Assembly (NCBI RefSeq): GCF_002272795.1
Contig: NZ_MLAT01000005.1
Location: 79,537 to 143,536 of the forward strand
Length of the DNA stretch: 64,000 nt
Direction of reading: 5' to 3'
Source of the DNA: Helicobacter sp. 13S00482-2
GTDB taxonomy: Bacteria; Campylobacterota; Campylobacteria; Campylobacterales; Helicobacteraceae
The first letter of the stretch is position 1; each line of letters starts with the position of its first letter. A model generated the notes under the pieces. It did not search any database, was not told the DNA's origin, and saw only the letters and a program-made list of their open reading frames with translations. Both the position numbers and the translations under genes were made by a program. Positions 9,336-17,967 of the stretch are shown here, piece by piece.

Positions 9336-9796
9336 TATTCATCTTTTTCAAAACTTGAGGCTTTTGTAAGTTTTGAAAATTTCACTCCCCGCAATCCACC
9401 AATCTCTAAAGAAAGTTTTTGAACTTGGATTGGAGAACCTCTCAGAATAATAGTTTCTAAACAATTACAAGAATCAATATGGACATGAGTATTACACAAA
9501 ATACTAACAGAACTATTATGCTGAATATCTATCATTCTTTGATTGAGTTCTCTTTGATGATGGTCATATACAATTACAAGTACAGCAATATAATCATTTT
9601 CGCACGAGGAATTATTTTGAGCATCCCAACTATCCTCTACTAATTTTTCACGTATCATATCTCTAACTAATTCCGATCTAGACGAATAGCCATTTTTAAT
9701 GATACGAGTGTCTAGTTCATTTAGAAGATTTTCTTGGAGAGATACTGAAAATCTTATCGTGCAGTCATTTTCTTTTGTATGTGTTTTTAGTTGCAT
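9335..9796 (-). CDS. nikR: Nickel-responsive regulator NikR
   Basis: A 153-residue ribbon-helix-helix repressor with a C-terminal ACT-like nickel-binding domain. The DNA-binding part is [20 protein letters not shown] followed by [13 protein letters not shown]. The nickel ligands are visible as His93, His104, His106 and Cys112, with the same spacing as His76/His87/His89/Cys95 of E. coli NikR. A short extra arm precedes the ribbon, as in H. pylori NikR. It lies 396 bases from the divergently transcribed exbB-exbD-tonB operon, a known NikR/Fur-controlled locus in H. pylori, so local control of that operon is likely. Confidence 0.95.
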   Translation of the reverse strand: MQLKTHTKENDCTIRFSVSLQENLLNELDTRIIKNGYSSRSELVRDMIREKLVEDSWDAQNNSSCENDYIAVLVIVYDHHQRELNQRMIDIQHNSSVSILCNTHVHIDSCNCLETIILRGSPIQVQKLSLEIGGLRGVKFSKLTKASSFEKDE

Positions 9797-9945
9797 CTTT
9801 ATAACTTTTTAAAAAAATCTAAAATCCAATACATTCATATGGGAGGTTTTATCAAAAGTTTTTTGATATTACAAATTAGCTCTAGTTTTCTCCACCACAT
9901 AATCTTGCATACATCGTGCGTAATTCTACCACTTATTAACTAATT

Positions 9946-10074
9946 TTAAAACTTATTGTTTGTAAAAGAGTATGAAATTGGCTTTGCTCCCAAAATATAC
10001 TTCAACATTCCGTATCCATAATCTGTGAATTTCTGCAAGATTTTCTTGATATTGTGTTCTTTAATCAAGTTGAT
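9946..10074 (-). pseudogene. Possible coding remnant in the nikR-exbB intergenic region
   Basis: The 396-base gap between nikR and exbB holds a minus-strand stretch of about 42 sense codons that looks protein-like. It reads LIKEHNIKKILQKFTDYGYG, then MLKYILGAKPISYSFTNNK, and a stop at 9946. It has no start codon or ribosome site. A further short protein-like piece (KTLEEVDQL) lies just upstream in another frame. It could be the decayed end of a lost gene; I do not recognise the family. The rest of the gap holds only the exbB promoter region. Confidence 0.25.
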
Positions 10075-10122
10075 CTACTTCTTCTAGGGTTTTGTGTCAT
10101 AAAGCGTATTTTCTTTATCAAA

Positions 10123-10148
10123 AATAATGTTTAATATTGACAATTATT
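10123..10148. promoter_or_regulatory. Candidate Fur/NikR operator upstream of exbB
   Basis: An inverted repeat AATAAT-N14-ATTATT lies immediately upstream of the likely exbB -10 box, where a bound repressor would block RNA polymerase. AT-rich half-sites of this kind are typical of Helicobacter Fur and NikR targets, and nikR is the neighbouring gene. Which of the two binds cannot be decided by eye. Confidence 0.4.
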
Positions 10149-10155
10149 ATTAAAG

Positions 10156-10164
10156 TGCTAGAAT
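10156..10164 (+). promoter_or_regulatory. Extended -10 promoter of exbB-exbD-tonB
   Basis: TGCTAGAAT, an extended -10 element, lies 28 bases before the exbB ATG, giving a short leader that contains the ribosome site AGGA. No good -35 box is seen. It overlaps or adjoins the candidate metal-regulator operator. Confidence 0.5.
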
Positions 10165-10192
10165 ATCATATTAAAAAACGCAGGATAAGTAG

Positions 10193-10630
10193 ATGGAGTT
10201 TTTAAAGTTGCATATTGATCATATGGTATTTGTGGTGCTTGGAGTGATGGGGTTTTTGACCATTTGGTTCACGGTTGAGCGAATTATGTTTTATTCCAAA
10301 GTGAAAGTTGATACTTACCAAGATATCGATATTCTTGAAGAACATCTTACAAAAAACCTTACAACTCTTTACATTATATATTCGAATGCCCCTTACGTAG
10401 GACTTCTAGGGACTGTTGTTGGTATCATGATAACTTTTTATGATATGGGCGTGAGTGGCGGCATGGATGCTAAGACAATTATGGTTGGATTATCTCTGGC
10501 TCTCAAAGCTACCGCACTCGGACTAGTCGTAGCGATCCCTACATTGGTAATTTATAATGCTCTAGTGCGAAAAGTAGATACAATTATGAATCGTTTCAAG
10601 GTGAGAAAAAATGAAAATCAGAAGAGGTGA
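10193..10630 (+). CDS. exbB: Biopolymer transport protein ExbB
   Basis: A 145-residue inner-membrane protein that, with ExbD, uses the proton motive force to energise TonB. Three hydrophobic helices are visible: residues about 10-30, the [17 protein letters not shown] segment, and [19 protein letters not shown] near the end. The AxxLGLLGTV-like signature is typical of the MotA/TolQ/ExbB family. It is the short Helicobacter form, without the long periplasmic N terminus. The ATG follows AGGATAAGTAG. It overlaps exbD by 20 bases. Confidence 0.93.
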   Translation: MEFLKLHIDHMVFVVLGVMGFLTIWFTVERIMFYSKVKVDTYQDIDILEEHLTKNLTTLYIIYSNAPYVGLLGTVVGIMITFYDMGVSGGMDAKTIMVGLSLALKATALGLVVAIPTLVIYNALVRKVDTIMNRFKVRKNENQKR

Positions 10631-10991
10631 AGGTTTAAACATTGTTCCTTTCATAGACATCATGCTTGTCTTGTTGGCGATAGTTTTGAGTGTATCTACT
10701 TTTATCGCACAAGGTAAGATAGAAATTGATTTGCCTCAAGCAGATTCTGCTCAAAAGAAAAACGATGATAAGAAAGTTTCTATTGTTGTTGATGCTAACA
10801 ATGTGATTTATTTGGATGACAAGCCTGTTTCCATTGAGGAGTTGAAAGACTTGATTCATAATACGGACTCCAAGACTCTAATTGAGCTAAAAAGCGATAA
10901 GGATTCTAAATTTGAGACTTTTGTAAAAATTATAGATTTGCTGAAGGAAAATAACCATGAAAATTTTGCAATTTCTACGAAGACAAATTGA
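10611..10991 (+). CDS. exbD: Biopolymer transport protein ExbD
   Basis: A 126-residue partner of ExbB with one N-terminal transmembrane helix and a periplasmic domain. The family signature is [20 protein letters not shown], with the functionally important membrane aspartate (Asp16 here). The periplasmic part [18 protein letters not shown] is standard. The start lies inside the end of exbB and the stop lies inside the start of tonB, so the three genes form one coupled operon. Confidence 0.93.
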   Translation: MKIRRGEGLNIVPFIDIMLVLLAIVLSVSTFIAQGKIEIDLPQADSAQKKNDDKKVSIVVDANNVIYLDDKPVSIEELKDLIHNTDSKTLIELKSDKDSKFETFVKIIDLLKENNHENFAISTKTN

Positions 10992-11625
10992 ATCTCCTAA
11001 TAAAGTAGGTTTTATTGTTGCATTCACGATCTATGCAATTGCAATTACGATCATTTTCGGATCATTTAAAAGCACAGAACTCAAACAAGATGGGCAGAGT
11101 AAGCTCACGATGAGTTTGGCGAGTATTAATACTCAAGCACCACAGAAAACACATTCTACTTCTGCTCCTAAACCCAAACCCAAGCCTAAACCTAAACCTA
11201 AAAAAACAAAACCAATAGAAAAAAAGCAGGTTGAGCCTGAACAAGAAGTCAAACAGATTCAAGAGGAAAAAGATGAAGAAAAACAAGAGAGTTCAAATAC
11301 TACCTCTGAAGGCTCACAATCTGAATCATTAGCATATAATCAGGGTATTAGTGATGAATTTTTAGCCAAGATACAAATGGCAATTAGTAAAAAAAATAAA
11401 TATCCTCGAATTGCTAGAATTAGGGGTTTAGAAGGGGAGGTTTTAGTAGAGTTTATTTTAAACATAGATGGCACCATGCAAGGACTTAAAATTATTCAAA
11501 GTACTGCTGGAGATATTCTCAATGACAGTGCCATTAAGGCAATCAAAAGTGCTTCTAAAGATTTCCCTTTTCCTACCCAAAGGGTCAGAATAAAAATTCC
11601 AATTGCTTATACTCTAAAATCTTAA
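10957..11625 (+). CDS. tonB: Energy transducer TonB
   Basis: A 222-residue protein that carries energy from ExbBD to outer-membrane receptors. It has a membrane anchor at about residues 18-36 (VGFIVAFTIYAIAITIIFG), then a rigid Pro-Lys repeat (PKPKPKPKPKPKKTKP, about 71-86), a long acidic Glu/Gln-rich spacer, and the TonB C-terminal domain from about residue 140 (YPRIARIRGLEGEVLVEFIL). In this genus the system drives uptake of nickel, haem or iron chelates. The presence of nikR next door favours nickel as at least one substrate. Confidence 0.93.
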   Translation: MKILQFLRRQIESPNKVGFIVAFTIYAIAITIIFGSFKSTELKQDGQSKLTMSLASINTQAPQKTHSTSAPKPKPKPKPKPKKTKPIEKKQVEPEQEVKQIQEEKDEEKQESSNTTSEGSQSESLAYNQGISDEFLAKIQMAISKKNKYPRIARIRGLEGEVLVEFILNIDGTMQGLKIIQSTAGDILNDSAIKAIKSASKDFPFPTQRVRIKIPIAYTLKS

Positions 11626-11652
11626 GCAATCGACTTTTGGATTCAAGATTTA

Positions 11653-11661
11653 TGCTAAAAT
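11653..11661 (+). promoter_or_regulatory. Extended -10 promoter before the PAP2 gene
   Basis: TGCTAAAAT lies 55 bases upstream of the PAP2 phosphatase ATG, just after the tonB stop. A ribosome site GTGGGAG precedes the start codon. This suggests that the PAP2 gene has its own promoter. Confidence 0.4.
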
Positions 11662-11715
11662 TCCCTGTTTGTAGTTCGCTTTTGAGCTAGTTGCAATTTT
11701 AGTGGGAGAATTTTT

Positions 11716-12339
11716 ATGTATCGAGCTTATTTTATTATGGGTTTTCTTGGTCTTTTGATTTTTTGTTTTGAAACTTTTTCTATTGTTTTTGGATCTGAAT
11801 GGATTGGACTGTTTGATTCATTTTTTATTGCAAATATTAGAGATGCTATTGAGGTGGATTTTAAGATTGAAATGATGAAGATTTTGAGTAAAATCGGATC
11901 TTTTGAAACAATACTTATAGTTAGCTTTATACTAATGTTGGCAATGTTTTTAAAAAGAAAATTTATACTTGGTGCATGGTTTGGTGTGAGTATAGCATTA
12001 AGCGTGGTTATTTTAAAGATATTAAAAGAGATTGTTGCCCGTGATCGCCCAAATGAGAATTGGCTTAGCAGTGCTTCTGGTTTTAGTTATCCAAGTGGGC
12101 ATTCTTTAGCTATCAGTCTTTTTTGTTCGTTGCTATTTTTATTGATAATCTCATCAAAAATAAAAATTTTTTGGAAAACTTTCATGGGTATTTTGGGAGC
12201 ATTGTTGATATTTTTGATTATGTATTCGCGTGTTTATTTGGGCGTTCATTATCCAAGTGATGTTTTGGGTGGTTTTTTACTTGGCTTGACATTAGCATTT
12301 TTTTCAACAGGAATTTATGTTAGATTTTTTAAAGATTAG
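11716..12339 (+). CDS. PAP2-family membrane phosphatase
   Basis: A 207-residue polytopic membrane protein with the three phosphatase motifs of the PAP2 superfamily: KEIVARDRP (about 104-112), YPSGH (about 125-129) and SRVYLGVHYPSD (about 171-182). About six hydrophobic helices surround them. The active site should face the periplasm. Likely substrates are lipid phosphates such as undecaprenyl pyrophosphate, phosphatidylglycerol phosphate or lipid A phosphates. Helicobacter uses PAP2 enzymes (LpxE, LpxF) to remove lipid A phosphates, but I cannot assign this one to either. Confidence 0.85.
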   Translation: MYRAYFIMGFLGLLIFCFETFSIVFGSEWIGLFDSFFIANIRDAIEVDFKIEMMKILSKIGSFETILIVSFILMLAMFLKRKFILGAWFGVSIALSVVILKILKEIVARDRPNENWLSSASGFSYPSGHSLAISLFCSLLFLLIISSKIKIFWKTFMGILGALLIFLIMYSRVYLGVHYPSDVLGGFLLGLTLAFFSTGIYVRFFKD

Positions 12340-12409
12340 GTTGTTTGTATATTTTGTGATAATTACTTTTTGATTTTTGGTATCAGATTAAAACCTACGG
12401 AGATACAAA

Positions 12410-13108
12410 ATGCGTGAGATTGTTCTTATAAGCTCAAAACAGAGCTTAAACATAAAAACACTTGTAGTTAATGAAATCAATCTTTTTTCTCTTAAAAAAG
12501 CTATTTTGGATCAGTATCCTGATTTGATGAAAATTAATCAAAATGTTGATGCATTGATTTTTACTTCAAAAAATGCTTTCAAAGCACTTTTGAAAAGCAT
12601 AGAACAAGATCCAGAATTAGAAATTTTTAAGAATATTCCAGCTTTTGTTATTGGAGAAGGAACCGCACAAAGATTACGAACTGAGGGTTTTAAGGTTGAA
12701 TATGTAGGGATAGATTCTCATGGATCGGGGTTTTCAAGTGAAATCATTCCATTGCTAAGAAATAGAAAGCCTTTATATTTTAGGGCTAAAAAAATTGTTT
12801 CAGGATTGGATGTTAAATTGCTAGATGCTAAGATCAAACTCAAACAAATCTTTGCTTATGAAAATAGAACAATTATTCTTGATAAAACTTTCAAACCAAG
12901 CCCTAAATCCATTTTGATTTTTACTGCCCCTAGTCATTATCTAGCATTTAAACAAAATTTTGGTTGGGATGGAAGTTATTATGCCATTGCTATTGGCATG
13001 ACAACTTTTAGTGTTTTTGATCAAGATGTGGAAGCGTTTGTGAGCCCCAATCAGAATATTGATAGCTGTATAGAGTTTGCCAAAGAATTAGCATCGAAGT
13101 TACCCTGA
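12410..13108 (+). CDS. hemD: Uroporphyrinogen-III synthase HemD
   Basis: A 232-residue cytoplasmic enzyme that cyclises hydroxymethylbilane to uroporphyrinogen III in haem synthesis. The family is poorly conserved. Visible features are VDALIFTSKNAFKAL near residue 43, the central IPAFVIGEGTAQRLRTEGF and the late segment SILIFTAPSHYLAF, which match the two-domain HemD fold. H. pylori has hemD next to crcB, as here. The start follows a GGAG site. A possible -10 box (GATAAT at 12358-12363) lies upstream. Confidence 0.8.
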   Translation: MREIVLISSKQSLNIKTLVVNEINLFSLKKAILDQYPDLMKINQNVDALIFTSKNAFKALLKSIEQDPELEIFKNIPAFVIGEGTAQRLRTEGFKVEYVGIDSHGSGFSSEIIPLLRNRKPLYFRAKKIVSGLDVKLLDAKIKLKQIFAYENRTIILDKTFKPSPKSILIFTAPSHYLAFKQNFGWDGSYYAIAIGMTTFSVFDQDVEAFVSPNQNIDSCIEFAKELASKLP

Positions 13109-13136
13109 GGATAAAGAGATCAAAAAGAGGAATTAA

Positions 13137-13520
13137 ATGAATTTTATTTTAGTTTTTATTGGTGGGGGAATAGGGAGTTTGTTGCGCTATGCCCTGGGGA
13201 GATTTTTTTCTACAAAGTTTTTTGCTTTAGGTTACTTTCCTTTTGGCACATTATGTGTAAATCTTTTAGGTAGTTTTCTTATCGGGTTTGTTGGATATTT
13301 TGTGGCAAATAAGTTATTTAGCGATGATTTCAGGATTTTTTTTATTATTGGTATTCTAGGTGGTTTTACCACCTTTTCTTCTTTTGGTTTAGAAGTTTTT
13401 AATATGCTTGAGCATAAAGATTATCTAAAAATGATCCTGTATGTTCTTGGAACAAATTTCTTTGGAATCATTCTTGTATCAGGAGGATGGTGGTTATCAA
13501 AGACAATCCAAGGTCTCTAA
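13137..13520 (+). CDS. crcB: Fluoride ion channel CrcB (Fluc)
   Basis: A 127-residue membrane protein with four helices. Family motifs are GGGIGSLLRYALGR at residues 8-21, GTLCVNLLGSFLIGF at about 36-50 and GGFTTFSSFGLE at about 79-90. CrcB forms a dual-topology dimer that exports fluoride. It is preceded by an AGAGG ribosome site and lies 28 bases after hemD. It ends by overlapping the convergent EI24-like gene by four bases. Confidence 0.95.
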   Translation: MNFILVFIGGGIGSLLRYALGRFFSTKFFALGYFPFGTLCVNLLGSFLIGFVGYFVANKLFSDDFRIFFIIGILGGFTTFSSFGLEVFNMLEHKDYLKMILYVLGTNFFGIILVSGGWWLSKTIQGL

Positions 13521-14230
13521 CAATTTCCTTCAATTTTTTTATCTAATATATACCTTGCAATTATTATAGTTTGTAAGAGTGTTACAAAAAAATTAAAAAT
13601 TGGAATCAAAGAAAAAAGATATGAGATTAAGGTGATCTGATAGTTTTTTATTTTATTTTTTGAGAGAAATAAATCATACTGTGATTGACTTAATATTGAA
13701 CTTCCAATGTCAAATAGCATTGTATTTTTGAAAAATAAAAAATGTGGGATTAAAATCGCAAAAAAGCCCACAAATGGAATGAAAAATAATGGACTAAGAA
13801 TAATTACAAACAAAACAAACCAACCAAGACATTTCAAAAAATAAAGAATTGATGTTTTGATACCTCCAAATGAATGAATAGAAATATCTAGATAATATTT
13901 TTTTCGTAAATAGCTTATTACGATAGGTGTGTAGAATATTGAAATAAACATATTCCCGATAATTGTTAAAATAATGATAAAAAATCCAAGCAAGACATAC
14001 AGAAAAACTTTGATAAAAAATCCACCAATACTTGCAAAAAATCCTGAATCATTTGATAAGTTTTGCCAACTTTTGGGCAGGAAATATTCCATCCCTGCCA
14101 AAATCTGATCGCTAAAATACAAAAGCAAAAGACTCCAAAGCACTACTCCTATGATTGTAGGCATTAGATTTAATATGAGCATCTTAAGGCTGAAGAAATC
14201 TTCCCAACTTTTTTTGATGTTTTGAAACAT
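13517..14230 (-). CDS. EI24/CysZ-like integral membrane protein
   Basis: A 237-residue protein with about five hydrophobic helices. It opens MFQNIKKSWEDFFSLKMLIL and has the helix pattern of the EI24/CysZ family, including an amphipathic TPIVISYLRKKYY segment and IPFVGFFAILIPHFLFF. CysZ proteins take up sulfate, but epsilonproteobacterial members have no proven substrate, so no transport role is assigned. It stands alone on the minus strand between crcB and ppiC. Confidence 0.7.
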   Translation of the reverse strand: MFQNIKKSWEDFFSLKMLILNLMPTIIGVVLWSLLLLYFSDQILAGMEYFLPKSWQNLSNDSGFFASIGGFFIKVFLYVLLGFFIIILTIIGNMFISIFYTPIVISYLRKKYYLDISIHSFGGIKTSILYFLKCLGWFVLFVIILSPLFFIPFVGFFAILIPHFLFFKNTMLFDIGSSILSQSQYDLFLSKNKIKNYQITLISYLFSLIPIFNFFVTLLQTIIIARYILDKKIEGNC

Positions 14231-14352
14231 ATTTTTCCTTCAGTTTTTAATTATCCTAGAAATTTAGCTTTTATTGACTTTATTTAAGTTTAAAGGGTAA
14301 TATTACGAAATGTGTTGCTTTTAAGCACCAAAAATTAAAAACGGAGATTTAA

Positions 14353-15186
14353 ATGAAAAAAAGCATAGTAAGTATTATCCTTGCGAGTTCTTTGTGTGTA
14401 GGTTTTTTAGGAGCTAAGACTTTAGCTACAGTTGATGGAGTAAATATTACAGAAAAAGATTTTGATGTTATCAAACAAAGAGTTCCAAATTTTAATTTTG
14501 ATACTCTCAAGCCCGATCAAAAGAAAGCTTTAATAGAACAAGCTATCAATAATATTTTGATTGAAAAACAAGCCAAGAAAGAAAAGTTAGAAGATACACC
14601 TGATTATAAGGCGGCTTTGGATAATTTTAAAAAGCAACTTTTAGTTGAGATATGGGAAAAAAAACAAGCTGAAGTTATTCGAAAAACTAAGATTCCAGAT
14701 GCAGAGTTGAAGAAATATTATGATGATAATAAACAACAGTTTGTTCAGCAAGAAGCACAAGCTAGACATATTTTGGTAAAAACAGAAGATGAAGCTAAAA
14801 AAATCATTTCAGAGCTTAACAAAACTCCTAAAGCGAAAATTCAAGCTAAATTCATTGAGTTGGCAAATAAAGATTCTATTGATCCAAACACAAAAAACAC
14901 TCAAAATGGTGGAGATCTAGGAACTTTCCAAAAAAATCAAGTGGTTCCTGAGTTTTCAAAAGCAGCTTTTGAGTTAAAGCCTGGAACATATACAAAAACT
15001 CCAGTGAAAACAGAGTTTGGATATCATATTGTTTATCTCATTAAGAAAAATGATCCTGTTACCTATACTTTTGATCAAGCAAAAGCAACGATTGAAGGTA
15101 TGCTAAAAGAGAAAAAATTCCAAGCAGACATGAAGCAAAAAATTGATGATTTGAGAAAAAAAGCTAAAGTTACAATCGCTCAATAG
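14353..15186 (+). CDS. Periplasmic parvulin-type peptidyl-prolyl isomerase (PpiC; PEB4/HP0175-like)
   Basis: A 277-residue secreted protein. A signal peptide (residues 1-21, ending VGFLGAKT) is followed by a SurA-like helical region and then a parvulin domain from about residue 135: ARHILVKTEDEA, DLGTFQKNQVVPEFSKAAF and TEFGYHIVYLI. The homologues PEB4 of Campylobacter and HP0175 of H. pylori fold outer-membrane proteins and are immunogenic. It heads the ppiC-fba-efp block found in H. pylori. A likely -10 box TAATAT lies at 14298-14303. Confidence 0.9.
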   Translation: MKKSIVSIILASSLCVGFLGAKTLATVDGVNITEKDFDVIKQRVPNFNFDTLKPDQKKALIEQAINNILIEKQAKKEKLEDTPDYKAALDNFKKQLLVEIWEKKQAEVIRKTKIPDAELKKYYDDNKQQFVQQEAQARHILVKTEDEAKKIISELNKTPKAKIQAKFIELANKDSIDPNTKNTQNGGDLGTFQKNQVVPEFSKAAFELKPGTYTKTPVKTEFGYHIVYLIKKNDPVTYTFDQAKATIEGMLKEKKFQADMKQKIDDLRKKAKVTIAQ

Positions 15187-15214
15187 TTTGAAACAACCTA
15201 TTTAAAGGGAACTT

Positions 15215-16138
15215 ATGTTGGTTATAGGGAATGAAATTTTACACAAAGCGCATCAAAATGGATATGGAGTAGGTGCTTTTAACTTTGTGAATTTTGAGAT
15301 GCTGAGTGCTATTTTTGAATCAGCAAATGAGGCAAACTCTCCCATTATTGTTCAAGCTAGTGAAGGTGCCATCAAATATATGGGGATTGATATGGTTGTG
15401 GGGATGACTCAGATTATGTCAAAACGCTATCCCCATATCCCCGTTTCCCTTCATCTAGATCACGGAACCACTTTTGAGAGCTGTAAAAACGCTATACAGG
15501 CTGGTTTTACTTCTGTAATGATTGATGCATCTCATCATATCTTTGAAGAGAATTTAGAGCTTACCACAAAAGTGGTGCAATACGCTCATCAGCACGGTGT
15601 AAGCGTTGAAGCAGAGCTAGGCAGATTGATGGGCATAGAAGATAATATCTCTGTGGATGAAAAAGATGCTGTTTTGGTCAATCCAAAAGAAGCAGAAATT
15701 TTTGTGAGAGAATCCAAGGTAGATTACCTAGCTCCCGCTATTGGGACAAGTCATGGGGCGTTTAAGTTTAAGGGCGAACCAAAGCTTGATTTTGAAAGGC
15801 TTCAAGAAGTCAAAAGACTTACAAATATACCATTAGTCTTACACGGTGCTAGTGCGATTCCAGAATATGTTCGAGATGCTTTTTTAAAAACAGGAGGGGA
15901 TCTTAAGGGTAGCAAGGGTGTTCCTTTTGATTTTCTTCAGGAAGCCATCAAAGGTGGTATCAATAAAGTGAATACAGATACTGATTTGAGGATTGCTTTT
16001 ATGGCAGAAGTTCGCAGGGTTGCAAATGAAGATAAAACTCAATTTGACTTGAGAAAGTTTTTTGCTCCAGGCATGGATGCTATCAAAAAAGTGATGGTTG
16101 AGCGTATGACTTTGCTCGGCAGTGCGAATAAAATATAA
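15215..16138 (+). CDS. fba: Class II fructose-bisphosphate aldolase
   Basis: A 307-residue zinc-dependent aldolase that interconverts fructose 1,6-bisphosphate with dihydroxyacetone phosphate and glyceraldehyde 3-phosphate; in Helicobacter it probably works mainly in gluconeogenesis. Metal and catalytic motifs are VSLHLDHGT (about 76-84), VEAELGRLMGIED (about 131-143), APAIGTSHGAF (about 172-182) and LVLHGASAIP (about 209-218). It lies 28 bases after ppiC with an AAAGGGA ribosome site. Confidence 0.96.
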   Translation: MLVIGNEILHKAHQNGYGVGAFNFVNFEMLSAIFESANEANSPIIVQASEGAIKYMGIDMVVGMTQIMSKRYPHIPVSLHLDHGTTFESCKNAIQAGFTSVMIDASHHIFEENLELTTKVVQYAHQHGVSVEAELGRLMGIEDNISVDEKDAVLVNPKEAEIFVRESKVDYLAPAIGTSHGAFKFKGEPKLDFERLQEVKRLTNIPLVLHGASAIPEYVRDAFLKTGGDLKGSKGVPFDFLQEAIKGGINKVNTDTDLRIAFMAEVRRVANEDKTQFDLRKFFAPGMDAIKKVMVERMTLLGSANKI

Positions 16139-16153
16139 AGGAGAGAATTATTT

Positions 16154-16717
16154 ATGGCTATAGGAATGAGTGAGCTAAAAAAGGGATTAAAGATTGAAAT
16201 AGAAGGTATTCCTTATAAGATTATTGAGTATCAACACGTTAAGCCTGGCAAGGGAGCTGCTTTTGTTCGTGCAAAAATAAAGTCTTTTTTTGATGGCAAG
16301 GTGATAGAGAAAACGTTTCACGCAGGTGATAAATGCGAGGAACCAAATTTAATCGAAAAGACCATGCAATACCTTTATCACGATGGCGATACTTATCAAT
16401 TTATGGACACAGAAAACTATGAACAGATTGCCTTGAATGATAATCAAGTTGGAGATGTCTCCAAATGGATGTTAGATGGTATGAGTGTTCAGATTTTATT
16501 TCATAACAATAAGGCCATATCTGTAGATGTGCCTCAGATTGTTGAGCTAAAAATCATAGAGACTCCCCCCAATTTTAAAGGCGATACATCAAGTTCAAGC
16601 AAAAAACCTGCAACTTTAGAGACTGGTGTCGTCATTCAGATTCCTTTCCATGTACTTGAAGGTGAAACAATCAGAGTAAATACTGAAACCGCTGAGTATG
16701 TAGAGAAAGTCAAGTAA
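16154..16717 (+). CDS. efp: Translation elongation factor P
   Basis: A 187-residue protein with the three beta-barrel domains of EF-P, which rescues ribosomes stalled at polyproline. The loop that enters the peptidyl-transferase centre is [15 protein letters not shown], with Lys34 (of PGKG) as the usually modified residue. The C-terminal domain contains [18 protein letters not shown]. It lies 15 bases after fba with a GGAGAG site, and a hairpin follows at once. Confidence 0.96.
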   Translation: MAIGMSELKKGLKIEIEGIPYKIIEYQHVKPGKGAAFVRAKIKSFFDGKVIEKTFHAGDKCEEPNLIEKTMQYLYHDGDTYQFMDTENYEQIALNDNQVGDVSKWMLDGMSVQILFHNNKAISVDVPQIVELKIIETPPNFKGDTSSSSKKPATLETGVVIQIPFHVLEGETIRVNTETAEYVEKVK

Positions 16718-16743
16718 CTCTATCGCCAAATTTGGTGGTAGAG
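16718..16743 (+). terminator. Hairpin directly after efp
   Basis: Arms CTCTATCGCCA and TGGTGGTAGAG pair over 11 positions (two of them G-U) around the loop AATT, starting one base after the efp stop codon. The T-run after it is poor, so it may be a weak intrinsic terminator or a 3' end stabiliser for the ppiC-fba-efp transcript. Confidence 0.55.
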
Positions 16744-17017
16744 TCTTGCATTGGCTTTGTGGCTTCTCTTCTTTTTTATTTATTCCTCTTGCTTTAGATT
16801 TTGATTCTAGGCATTTCACTTCCTCTTGTTGAAAAACTTCTCTCTATCGTATCTTTCCCTTTAATAAAATCACTATAAAAACCAAAAAACTAAAATCCCA
16901 CTCAAGACATTTAAAAAATAGCTTTAGATAGAAACAGTGAAAAGATAGATTTAAGTCAAGAATATAAACATCTATCTCTTTTTGTTTTTTGAATGTTCTT
17001 CAGAGCTTTGTATTGCT
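16744..17017. other. Non-coding edge of the accessory island
   Basis: No gene is recognisable here. The only structure seen is an inverted repeat AGATAGAT (16943-16950) with ATCTATCT (16970-16977) and T-rich sequence after it, which could be a weak terminator for the rightward transcript. Core gene order resumes only at tsaD, so this stretch marks the left edge of the island. Confidence 0.4.
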
Positions 17018-17192
17018 CTATGCTTTTTGCTTAGCAAAATTTCTTTGTTGTTTAAAGAGAGTGTATTTATCACCCCTGATTTCTTGCCATAGATATTCTA
17101 GCAACGTTTCATTTTCTTTTGCTAGATCAAAAAAGTAATGAAGAGAATATAGAAATTCAGAGAAAATAAAAACCCTTTCTAATTTATTTTTA
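17018..17192 (-). pseudogene. Out-of-frame continuation of the zinc-ribbon gene
   Basis: On the minus strand a frame one base shifted from the zinc-ribbon gene stays open for 66 codons across that gene's stop. Past the stop it reads KLERVFIFSEFLYSLHYFFD, then LAKENETLLEYLWQEIRGDK, and ends at TAG 17018-17020. Removing one A from the AAAAA just before the upstream stop codon would join the two into a protein of about 270 residues. This suggests a recent frameshift, or a sequencing error in the homopolymer. Confidence 0.4.
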
Positions 17193-17828
17193 GTTTTTAC
17201 GTAAATATCTCTCAGAGTTTAATATAAATTTAATCCAACTATCATCAGTACTTTTGAAAAAATCTTCAGTCATTTCAATATATCTAGTTTTAGTTCCAGT
17301 TCTATGTTTTTCAATTTTTTGAATTTCATTCTTAAGACTTTCCCCATTTAAGGTTTTTACCAAAAGATCTTTTATTACAAATCTTATCATGTAGTCTTTC
17401 TTTTCATTTTTAAAATCTTGTAAGGTGAGCAAAATATAGAGAATCATCCAAACTTTCAATCCTTTATAATAAAAAATATTTCTCTTATTCGCAATTTCTA
17501 TCAGCTCATAAAACTTGCAATACTCAAATTTCGTATTTCCTAAAAGTTTTTTACACAAGACATAAACTTTTCTTTGATTTTCTTGGATTAGATATTCTTT
17601 AATAATCTCATCGTTATTAAAATCATAACTTGGAAAATCTTTAGCTTTCTTAGGATCAGATAACTCACAATTAGAGGATTGATTAAGGTGATCAAATCTT
17701 GCTTTTTGTGTGAGGCTACTAATTCCGTATAGATGTAGTTTTTTTCTGCAATTTGGGCAAATAGGATAAATCAATCCCTTTTCATATTCAGATTGATACT
17801 TTTTACTAAATTCTTCGGGAGTCATCAT
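17190..17828 (-). CDS. Unknown protein with N-terminal zinc-ribbon-like motif (possibly truncated by a frameshift)
   Basis: A 212-residue soluble protein that I do not recognise as a family member. Residues about 19-56 hold IYPICPNCRKKLHLYG and then RFDHLNQSSNCELSD. This CxxC...H...C arrangement resembles the N-terminal zinc finger of CoiA-like competence and nuclease-associated proteins. The remainder is helical, Lys/Glu-rich and AT-rich in codon choice, and ends NSERYLRKN. No catalytic signature follows. The frame appears to continue after the stop in another frame. It lies at the left of the island with the invertase and restriction genes, which hints at a role in defence or DNA handling, but this is only context. 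Confidence 0.55.
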   Translation of the reverse strand: MMTPEEFSKKYQSEYEKGLIYPICPNCRKKLHLYGISSLTQKARFDHLNQSSNCELSDPKKAKDFPSYDFNNDEIIKEYLIQENQRKVYVLCKKLLGNTKFEYCKFYELIEIANKRNIFYYKGLKVWMILYILLTLQDFKNEKKDYMIRFVIKDLLVKTLNGESLKNEIQKIEKHRTGTKTRYIEMTEDFFKSTDDSWIKFILNSERYLRKN

Positions 17829-17967
17829 ATTATTATTTTTTTATTTGTTATATCTTCCAGCATTAGTTCAAATCATCAAGTATATATTTAATTAATTTTA
17901 TTACTAAATTATATCAGTAATTTTTTAATAAATTAATCAAAAAATAATATAAAATATTTTAAATAAT

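Noticed and set aside
9801..9830. Runs of six to nine A or T in many genes as phase-variation tracts
   Set aside because: Short A/T runs are everywhere in this AT-rich DNA and none coincides with a broken contingency gene, apart from the AAAAA at 17194 noted separately. Only the 11-G tract is a convincing switch.
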